A stretch of DNA of 64,000 nucleotides, taken from assembly GCF_964340395.1 (NCBI RefSeq), contig NC_135549.1:29214095-29278094 (forward strand), written 5' to 3'. This stretch comes from Glandiceps talaboti (lineage: Eukaryota; Hemichordata; Enteropneusta; Spengelidae). Positions 54,999 through 64,000 of this stretch are shown here, in pieces. Position numbers and translations under genes: made by a program. Below the pieces are notes generated by a model, which saw only the letters and a program-made list of their open reading frames with translations, did not search any database and had not been told where the DNA came from. Within the stretch, counting starts at the first letter, position 1; each line of letters begins with the position of its first letter.

Positions 54999-55154
54999 AT
55001 GCCTCACTTCGCTCGTACTCAAAGCAGCCCCGCGCGTAGTCCTGCTTGCATACGGAGGAATTCGGGACTCGATTCTGACAATTGTCCCTCCCCTCCGGTG
55101 TTTAAGAGTCAAGTCAGTAATACAGACTCGTGCACCCGAGGACTACCCCGCGCG
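54999..55154 (+). CDS. Candidate first coding exon of an unidentified gene
   Basis: An open frame of 52 codons starts at an ATG with A at -3 and an in-frame TAA 24 bases upstream. It ends at a possible phase-0 donor (GCG|gtatga); the frame stops two codons later if unspliced. The peptide starts MPHFARTQSSPARSPACIRR and contains an RRNS basophilic-kinase-type site and several Ser-Pro pairs. It is Ser/Pro/Arg-rich and CpG-dense, unlike the AT-rich surroundings. I do not recognise the protein. It may instead be leader or promoter sequence; no downstream exon was identified. Confidence 0.3.
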
Positions 55155-55762
55155 GTATGATCACTGACACTGATGACATGATGAGAGAGAACCTTTTCGG
55201 ATTTACATGTAAAACGGGGAAAGATACGCAAAACATAATGCAAAGTCTGAAGCCAAATTAAAGTTGTAATTATTTTAATTATTTTTACTTGCCAAATATT
55301 TGCATTTTGGAAAGGCAAGACACGTTCATGTCGTTTAACTTTACATGTGAACTGTCGGCCATAACTTCAACCGCATGCCTGGCATGCCCTTCCTTACGCA
55401 AGTTGTCTGAATTCTGGTTCACTGTCATTCCAAATTGCACGACAATATAGAATTAACCACAAGTTACATGTTATCTGAAAACATCACACTTTTATAGTGG
55501 GTCTGAAGTGTGATTTTAGTGAGTACCAAGAACGTCCTGTGTTGATACTCAAGATGCTTGCTGTGGAAAATCGCTCGGTCGAATGAGGTCACCTTCAGCT
55601 TCTGGTCGAATCAGGATAGAGTATGCAAATGACGATGTTGCGGACTGGCTGATTATGTGCAGAATTGGATTTGAAGTTTACAACCCTGTTTCGAACAAAC
55701 GCTTGTCATTTGGGCGCCCAATGCGTAGAATTATGACTTTAGCACATATTACATTGCTTGTT

Positions 55763-55770
55763 TGACGTCA
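55763..55770 (+). promoter_or_regulatory. Consensus cAMP-response element
   Basis: Perfect palindrome TGACGTCA in a relatively CpG-rich stretch, with a YY1-like AATATGGCG at 55824-55832 and an octamer ATGCAAAT at 55623-55630. Together they look promoter-like, but no transcript can be assigned. Confidence 0.4.
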
Positions 55771-55864
55771 ATAGTGTCTTTTGAAAAGTGGCAGTTTACT
55801 TAAAGTCTCGTCGACTGATTTCCAATATGGCGTCGGTCATTATGCTCATTAACATATTCATTTT

Positions 55865-56145
55865 TTTTCAAATTACAAAAAAAAAATCATAAAAAATAAA
55901 AATGAGGATGTGCTGACTTGAAATTAACAAATCTGAGTAAGCTAACCCCTGCGCATCAACACGCCAGATATCAAAGCAATCTAATAAGAGGTTTTCAAGG
56001 AGTTGATGAAAATGACATTTTATGAAAAAAAATCATAAAAAATTGAAAATGGCACAGATCAACTTGGCATGAACAAATCTGAATAGCCTCCCCCCAGGGA
56101 ACATGCACACCAAATACCTAAGAATACTGACTGTCACTTCCGGAG
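55865..56145. repeat. Duplicated segment of about 140 bp
   Basis: AAAAAAAATCATAAAAAAT, then CTTG..ATTAACAAATCTGA, occurs at about 55878 and again at about 56025 with divergence. Confidence 0.5.
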
Positions 56146-56946
56146 AAAATAATGAAAATATAAAAGTTTGACGGACACCTATGATTCACTCTACTCTCTA
56201 TACCTCAATACCCACCTATACCTAAAGCTACGCTTTCAGCTTTCGCTGACAGCGGAGCTAAAAAGTGGAAACATAGCTATGAAAATTTACCTTAATGCAT
56301 TGTGGAAAAGCCTGCCGAGGCTAGTGCCCACACAGAATCACAATCTGTGTAGAGTAAATTTACATGTGAAATAATTCATATGACAGATATTATCGAACCA
56401 AAAGTGCGCTACCTGTAGAACATTGACATGTTTATATTTCACACAATTGCTATGTATATTATACTAGAATTGGTGTGTGGGTTATTTACTTGTTCTGAAA
56501 TGTGTACTTTTTAACCCCTAGCAGCTCAAACCTGATGTAGGAATTGAAAATATTCAAAATTCCAGAGTTGATATTTTGTGTTTATAATATACTGAAATTT
56601 TTATCTTAAATATCAAATGTCGTGACACCCATATTGTAAGAAGCAGTCACTTAACATGTACATTTGCATATGGTTATCTACTCTTTCAAACTCGCAGATG
56701 GTATCCTTACACTTACACTTATAATGCAAAGATCCAGAGTGAAGCATGGCAGACATCACTTCAAATGCCACATCCTAATCACTGTGTATCGGTTACATTA
56801 TGAGAATGGAGAATTTGTCTTTTGATTTTTAAATATAATTTCTTCCAAAATACAGTTTACCCTCAGTAATGTACAGATAACCAAATGACATGCATTTCTC
56901 TTAATAATGCATGAAAAAAATCTTGAAGCTACACACTGTAGCACAG

Positions 56947-56948
<2 letters not shown>

Positions 56949-56983
<35 letters not shown>
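56949..56983. repeat. GT dinucleotide microsatellite
   Basis: About 17 GT units. Confidence 0.9.
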
Positions 56984-56985
<2 letters not shown>

Positions 56986-57257
56986 CCCCAAAATTGGTTC
57001 AGTTGTGCTAAAATTCATTCACTGATTCCTTTTTTTGTTATAGTCAGATTTTATCTTAAAACCTCTGCACACCAAATCAAATATAGCTGCCTAGATGTTG
57101 TGATGTTATACATTATTACTTGTACATTGTATCTAGAGTAAAGTTGTATACAAGTCATGCTGTTTTATGATAACACTGCTAGAGTTGGACTCTTTGGAGG
57201 TTTGAAAAATGAGAATACATTTACATTGTACATGCTTTTAACACAACTGCATGTCAG

Positions 57258-57380
<123 letters not shown>

Positions 57381-57544
57381 ATAAATTTTGAAGATGTTGT
57401 TGAAGCATATGTTCAGCTGAACAGGTTAAAAATTCAACATTACAGTTCATTACATTAACAGATAATTTAGTAAAACTAGTCTGAAATCAGGCAATGGTAC
57501 AAAGACACAACAGTACGTGTAGGTAATCTAGAGCTATCTCATCA

Positions 57545-58330
57545 TGTTATCATGTAATTCAATGCTTACTAGCCACTTAGAAAGCAGGGAAAAGGGGAAA
57601 AATAACGACAGATTACTAAAATTGGTGAATATATTGTTCATGGTTCGAAGAATCAATAATAGGATGGTACAACATAGTTACTTTGGAATGATAAATTGGA
57701 AATGAAAGTGATGTTTCAGTCCGTCTACTACATGTACAGACCTTGATCACGTAATAAACAGATCAAAATGTCGCTTTCGTTTAAAATGTACTGCCCTATT
57801 ATAATCGGTATTTACTAAATCAAGCAGTTAGAGATTTCAAACAAGTAAAGTTTCAAATTAATGTTTAGCACCAAAACTATCACATTAGCACATACATGTA
57901 ATTCGGTGTTTACAACTACCAACTCAGAAAGTGGGAGAAAGGAAAAAGAGCAGTGAGAGATTGCGGTTTACAATTGGGCAGTTTAAGCCATTTCAATCAT
58001 GATGGTACAAATTCACAATGCATAGAGCCAAAACTGTTAACTTCAATGTTTATAAACTGGCTAGTCAGAAAATCAGGGGAAAGTGAAAAGAGCAGCTCCA
58101 GCAATAGGTTATATAATTGGGGTTTAAAATCGGGACAGTTAAACATTTCAGTCAAATGAAGGTACAATATGTATAGAACCAACTAACAACCCATCACATT
58201 AACACATAATTCAATGCTTAATACAGGCAACTCAGGAATCACGGGAAAGTGAAAAGACTGGTGATATATTATATAATTTGGGTATAATTGGGCAGTTAAA
58301 CATTTCAATCAAGCATTAGACTAGTAGAAA
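57545..58330. repeat. Diverged tandem array, unit about 140-165 bp, about 4 copies
   Basis: ATTCAATGCTTA, CAGAAA.CAGGGGAAAGTGAAAAGA, AATTGGGCAGTTAAACATTTC and TCACATTAACACATAAT recur with starts near 57556, 57900, 58040 and 58207. Repeat V (57625-57725) is inserted between the first two units. Confidence 0.65.
57625..57725. repeat. Dispersed repeat V, copy 3
   Basis: GAATATATTGTTCATGGTTC, ACATAGTTACTTTGGAAT and AAATTGGAAATGAAAGTGAT match the other V copies. It interrupts the diverged tandem array of 57545-58330. Confidence 0.55.
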
Positions 58331-58789
58331 TGTCTTTAGACTTTATACAAGTTACCAAAAGTCGTGTGCTGTTGGTGACATATGTTTACTAATGGATGTG
58401 ATTTTGCAGATGCTTTAATTTTACTGAATATGGCCTTTGGCCTCTCCCTAAATTGAACGGATGTTAGGAAATGTCTTCTGTGGAAGGGATTACAATGTCA
58501 ACATTCCTCCTGTACAATTTAGCTTCAATGAAGATGCAATATAAATGCAGATGAACCATGGAAGTTTTAAATTTCGTTTTTAGAATTTAGGGTATCTAGA
58601 ATTTAGAAATCATGTCATAAATCACTCATGAGGGTTACACTGCATTAATTAAAGTAAAAGGTTGTTTTTTTAGACTTTGAGACCCTATTACACTTGAACT
58701 CATAAACCATACTGTCACAATAACTTGGCAAATATTGCCCAGTTCTGGCGGCGGTACCAGTGGCCAGTTGTGGTAGGGCTTGTGTAGCC

Positions 58790-59050
58790 AATGCTGGAAA
58801 CTCCAAGCCCCGTTTTAGATCCCTTTTGACCAAAAATCCATATGCCATTTTAGACCATTACAGGTTTCTAAAAGATGAAAGTTTTACATTTTCCTCGGGA
58901 GGCAACATTTTGGGCAATTAATGGCAGTTGATTTGGTAAAGGACGTTAGAACACATTTTAGACCAAGCCAAGTAATAAATTGTGCAAAGTGGACCCCGTT
59001 TTAGACTCTTCAGTCCCCCCAAAAACAGACCCCATTTTAGACCACAGGGC
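58790..59050. repeat. Degenerate repeats around a GACCCCRTTTTAGACC motif
   Basis: Variants of CCCCGTTTTAGA/CCATTTTAGACC occur at least five times between 58810 and 59043. Non-coding; possibly part of an older interspersed element that continues left to about 58650. Confidence 0.4.
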
Positions 59051-59483
59051 TAGAAAACACACCCCAAAAGGGCAGCACATATACATATACTCAAATAAGG
59101 GGAGTAGTCCCCAGAGTGTCCAGTATAATAAAGTCAATTTGACATGACACTGGTCCACAGAAATTTGTTGTGATCCACTAAACTATAGTATTTTCCCATC
59201 TATTACTGTGTGGTGACACATGAGAAAACCCCTATATAGTTGATTTTATTTTGACCCACACACAAAACTAATTGTCTTTCATTAACCCCACTGACATTGT
59301 TGTTTAAATGCTTTGATGACTTTACATGGACTTTTTCATTGACATAGTATACACTATCTGAAAAAAAAATGAATTCGGATTCTTTTTGTTATTTTCACTG
59401 TTCCTTTATTTTCTCTATTTATTCTGTTTCTTTGGCAAAATTGATTCTTAAAAAAACACATTTTATGAAAATTAATTGTTAAA

Positions 59484-59540
<57 letters not shown>
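59484..59540. repeat. ATCT tetranucleotide microsatellite
   Basis: Fourteen perfect ATCT units. Confidence 0.95.
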
Positions 59541-59541
<1 letters not shown>

Positions 59542-60830
59542 ACTGTCCTAAATTAAAAGTATGAAAAATAACATCTTCTGTTTTGTTAATTAAATTATGA
59601 GCATAGAACAATATAATTTTATGAGAATGAATATGTTGTTACAGTAGTAAACCCTAGTGATAATGCTGATGAGACATCAGTGAAAATTTGCATGGGATTT
59701 TGACTCTGTGAGTATAAATTTTCATTACTACAGCAAACACAATTTTACTTAAAAAAGATTTACTAATAACTCTGAAGAATGAGAGTGTACTCTGTCTCTA
59801 AAAATACAAATGTAGACGTCTGAATGTTAATGACCACATACATGCTTGAAACAAATTCAACTTTCAAATTTCACTACAACTCGTATCTCTGGGCTGACTA
59901 CACGCAGGTGTAAGATTGTCTAATTACGAGGGCTGGAATTTCTTTCAAACCTAACGGCAATAGACTTATAATTAACTTATTTCAGGTTTTCCTTACATAC
60001 CTGCAGCCCTGGATATCTAAAATGTCTAATTTATCAGGGTATTACATGTACATGTGCCCATCGCTATAAGCTATAGACATAATTCAAATTGTTAACATGG
60101 GTATTACATCACTATCTACTGTGTACATGTACAGTGTATTTGTAATTTACCAACACCTAGAAGCTATGGATTTGTCATTTACATGTATATATTACAGAGT
60201 GGTATTTCATCAATGCCTGTGGATACTAGAGTTTTTGTAAATTACAAATTTCAGTATACCTGGCAGTCATTGGATGTGTAATTTACCAACTATGTGGGTT
60301 GTTTTTTTCAATAGTCTTGGCTGTGTAATTTGAAATTTAAATTTAAATTTCAGTTTATCCCTTCAGGGTTTACAGGAAGAATGAATCTTTTGAAATGATG
60401 CTAAATTGATCATTTTCACATTTATTTTCACATTTACATGTATGTGTGATAAAAATCCTTCTGTACTGTACATGTAAGTCTGTGTTAACCCCCCCCCCCC
60501 CCCCATTATTGTATTTATAGATATTGAGTGAGTGAATACTTTGGTTATAGTGTCAACTTTAAACTTCAGATTTGCAGAGCAATTATGGCACAAATTGTCC
60601 CAAGGGATAAGTGAGTTATCACAAAAGGTGCCTTTCAGTCCAAATGAATCGTTAACTTGGGAAATCTGTCAAGGGCAATTTCATGGATGAATAACTTGCG
60701 TTCAAGTCCATATTTACATTGTAAATCAATCAATACTGTGTATTGTACAATCGAAATCAAAGACAAAAAGTAATGCATTTACAGATATGCTGGTCTATAG
60801 GCATGGTTATGAAATGTAAAATGAAATCAA

Positions 60831-61095
60831 ATAGATGCAAATGACATGCAAATGACATCACCTACATGCAAATGACACTCAAATGATGTGCAAATGACAT
60901 CCCATACATGTAAATGACATGTAAATGATATACAATGACACCACTTATGCAAATGACATCATATTCATCTATAAAATGACATCTAACTGACATGCAAATG
61001 ATAGAAAATACAAGTCATGTAAATGATATGTTAATGATCTCATAAATATGCAAATGACATCACAAATATGTAAACCACAAATGACATCACAAAAA
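60831..61095 (+). repeat. Diverged short tandem array rich in octamer motifs
   Basis: Units of the form ATGCAAATGACATCA repeat with variation. Perfect ATGCAAAT (POU octamer) occurs at 60835, 60846, 60866, 60947, 60992 and 61048, all on the plus strand. May be a simple degenerate array or a cluster of POU-factor sites. Confidence 0.7.
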
Positions 61096-64000
61096 AATAA
61101 AAAAGACATCACAAACATATATTATAATGACATGCCAGTGATGAACAGTGTAAAGGGCACTTGCAATCTCTGATGTGTATAATAAAAACATTTTTTGAAT
61201 TAAATATGGTGAACTGAGTAAACTCTTATTTTTTATCTAAAATTATGTCTGAGTTAACATTTCATTGGCAAATCTAAATAAAAGAGATTTAAGAGGAAGA
61301 ATTTGTGTGAGTTGTACAAGGATTACTAGAAAAAATGTATTAAATTCTTTCTTTCTTTACAGCAGTTTGAATTTTTCTAAAATTTGACAGTATCATGTCT
61401 GTGTATGCATTAGAGTTCACGTAAGTGAATGAAAAAAAACGCACTTCCATATCAAACTGTTTGTGCAAGAATTACCAAGTTCATAATTTCAGATAAAAGC
61501 AAGAGTTTAGACAGTTCATCATATCAAAAAATGTTGTTGTTTTTTATAGTGTTTATACACATCTGAGCATGCAAGTGCCCCTTACAATATTCATCATCGG
61601 CATGTCATTTGGGTTTTATCTACAATTTGGATTTAAAGATTTTGATGCCTTGATATACCTCAATTAGTCATTTTGCTGATAAGCAGTTTCGTATATTATG
61701 AGTTTTCTATTGGCATTAATATTGATTATTAATTGAATGTTCATGGGAGGAAGGCCTTTAGATTTTAAATATCATAGTTTAATTTATATTCTATGAAAAG
61801 TGCAAGAAATGGTCTTTTAACTATCTGACCACGTTTTGGATCATGACCTTCTGGGATGTGACAACATTGGAAAATGATTGAAGAGCAACTTTATAGAATG
61901 GGAACTGACATAATAATGATGGATAAACACATATCACTATGTAAATGTAATGGTGACACTAACCAGCAGTGGATGAGTACAAAATGAAATCTTGACCAGT
62001 TTTGGACCTCAGGTGGCTGGCTTTTTTTTTAGGACACTGACAACACTACTACATTCATGCCATTGAAATATAATTAATTTACAGCAATCTTTGACTCCAG
62101 TTGTGAGACTAATGCACCTTTAAATCTCTCGACTGTGGAAGGGCTTACTTAGCATTGAATGCAATAAATAAAAACAGTAACAACTAGGACTGGCATTAGT
62201 TAACTAAGACTTATCCAACCACTAAAGTGTACAATTTATTAGGATATATGGAGCAAGTACAAACAGCTCTAATTGACAGAGTCGTAAATCTTCATAAGTT
62301 AGTGGTCATGAGGTTGGTCTGTATATTACTCTAGAGCCAAGGCTTGTACAGTTTTCATGAAATAAATCAACTTGATAACAAAATTATGCGAGAATTTAAG
62401 CAAATTTTGTAATATATTCAGGTCTCTAAAGGCAGTATTGACAACATAAAAGTACTCTTCACCGTGACAATCTCATGAGAAAAGCTGTCACAAAAATCTC
62501 CTCCTGGGTCAGAGTATTTTAGTGCGCAATTATTTATAAAGCTCAGTACCTGTAACTTTTTTTTTACTTTTCATTTTAATAACTCCATAGTGACTGAGGA
62601 ACAAGTTTCAACTTTTTCTGCTTGGTATGTACATGATATAAGATCATTCAAATGACTCTTCAGAACCCAAACTTTTTTTTAATGGCATTGTTTCCTGGAG
62701 TGGTGCTCCCTTTTAATGTTTTCTCATGAAAAAAAAACATCCAACTTTCACTGAAAATAATTCAATGACTCTGATGTAGGTAAATGTTACTAATACTATT
62801 CATTGATAGTTCTATGTACACTGGATTGCTGTCTGTATAATAAACGCCTGCACTAGCTGCAACTGGGACATTTTTTTCATTAAGTAACCAAAGATGTATT
62901 CTCTAAAAATTAGTCAATTACTTTTTAAAATTCACTGTATTATAATATCTATTGGTGGTGTAGCGACAGGTTGAAATCTTTGAGCTAAAGCTCAGTTGTG
63001 GATCTGTTGCCATGTGAAAAATGCACTAACAGTAACTGGAGTATCATTTTTTGATTAGACAACCACATTATATTCACTGAAAATTGTTAAAATACCAATA
63101 ATTATACATTGTACATGTTTAATCAGTGGTCGCTATTATCCATAAGTAGTAAAGAAACAGGTTAAATTGTGGTCACCGTTGAATATGCTGATTTTTGGGT
63201 ATGGAGCCAAAAATTAATATGATTTATCGAGTATACAGCTGCATAAAATATGTTTACCCACATGTGATGCACTACTGTTCAGGGTGTACAATACTTCGAG
63301 TAAGTTATCATATATAACAAAACAATTTCAAAAAATGTCCCACATTGCAGCAGCTTGGTGCAGTTTTAACAGCTGTGAATTGGGTTCAAACCTGATTCAC
63401 TGTTTGTCAAAAAATTTTTAATTTGTTCAATGCTGATATTTGATCACAAATCAATATATGATTTATGGTTCTGATCAGCACTTAGTAAAACATACCGTAT
63501 CGGTAATAAACAACTCAAAAACAAGGAAAGATCACACAAAATACCACTCCCCTAGTAACAGCTACCTGCACTTCAGCTGCATACATGCAAACATTACCAT
63601 ATTCTTTCATCTTTGTCACATTCATCAGCTTCATTCCATTCTTGCACTGTCTGATGTTGATTATTGAATTCACACTCAACAAAATACCTTTCCACTTTCA
63701 GTTGACAGGAAAAGTAAACTGTGATGTAAAATTGACAAGTTTTGATGGAATTCATGTGACAGTTAATTATTTTTCAGAATGACATACTCTACAACTCTAG
63801 GTCACACCTTTATACTTCTGTCATTTGAAATAAGCAACACTTACTGAATTCTTGTGACATAAAGGTTCTAACGCTCTCATCTTAACAAATAGGCTATCAA
63901 ACACAGGTCAAACTTCACAGATATTTGTCAAACTTTAACAGATATTTGTTCTACCTCGACAACTTGTTCAACACTCATTACGTCGTGATGAAAATAAGGT

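Noticed and set aside
54949-55167. 72-codon plus-strand frame overlapping the candidate exon in another frame
   Set aside because: The frame from 54999 has a better start context and a more protein-like composition; the longer frame reads through the leader.
59481-59540. Repeat tracts considered as a CRISPR-like array
   Set aside because: Simple tetranucleotide repeat without spacers in a eukaryotic genome; none of the window's arrays has repeat-spacer structure.
63381-63400. GGTTCAAACC resembling a tRNA B box
   Set aside because: No matching A box or cloverleaf could be built, and the segment is next to dispersed repeat Y.

Overview
This is a eukaryotic (metazoan) window: AT-rich, intron-bearing, crowded with microsatellites, minisatellites and short inverted-repeat elements, with no prokaryotic gene organisation. 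Two genes can be recognised with confidence. On the minus strand lie the first five coding exons of a synapsin gene (start codon at 26250, running leftward; the rest of the gene is beyond position 1). On the plus strand, inside the intron that follows synapsin exon 5, lies a complete four-exon TIMP gene (tissue inhibitor of metalloproteinases, 1633-6782, 272 residues). This antisense nesting of TIMP in a synapsin intron is the arrangement known from vertebrates (SYN1/TIMP1, SYN2/TIMP4, SYN3/TIMP3) and Drosophila (Syn/Timp), so the window captures a very old bilaterian gene nest. The N-terminal A domain of the synapsin resembles the vertebrate A domain closely, which leans toward an invertebrate deuterostome (hemichordate, echinoderm or lancelet), but the sequence alone does not settle the species.

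Layout. 1-9884 is synapsin intron 5 (left end outside the window) with TIMP inside it. 9885-26250 holds synapsin exons 5 to 1, separated by introns of about 0.4, 5.0, 2.7 and 7.5 kb that contain MITE-like elements, a perfect 56-bp inverted repeat around a long TA tract, and several microsatellites. 26251-54314 is synapsin upstream sequence with no coding exon I can support. It holds inverted-repeat elements, three copies or part-copies of dispersed repeat families, and tandem arrays with units of about 31, 45, 370 and 60 bp. 54315-55850 is the most CpG-rich part of the window: a 539-bp element with roughly 90-bp terminal inverted repeats, then a 156-bp open stretch starting with ATG and ending at a possible splice donor, then a segment with a perfect cAMP-response element and a YY1-like site. 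This may be the start of another plus-strand gene. 55850-64000 is repeat-rich, with long GA and ATCT tracts, a diverged tandem array, and a cluster of six perfect octamer (ATGCAAAT) motifs.

Functionally the two genes are unrelated: synapsin is a presynaptic vesicle phosphoprotein and TIMP is a secreted protease inhibitor. What links them is the conserved nesting. The TIMP has unusual features: a long proline- and acid-rich insertion in the AB-loop position, fusion of two vertebrate exons into one, and a duplicated splice acceptor before its third exon.
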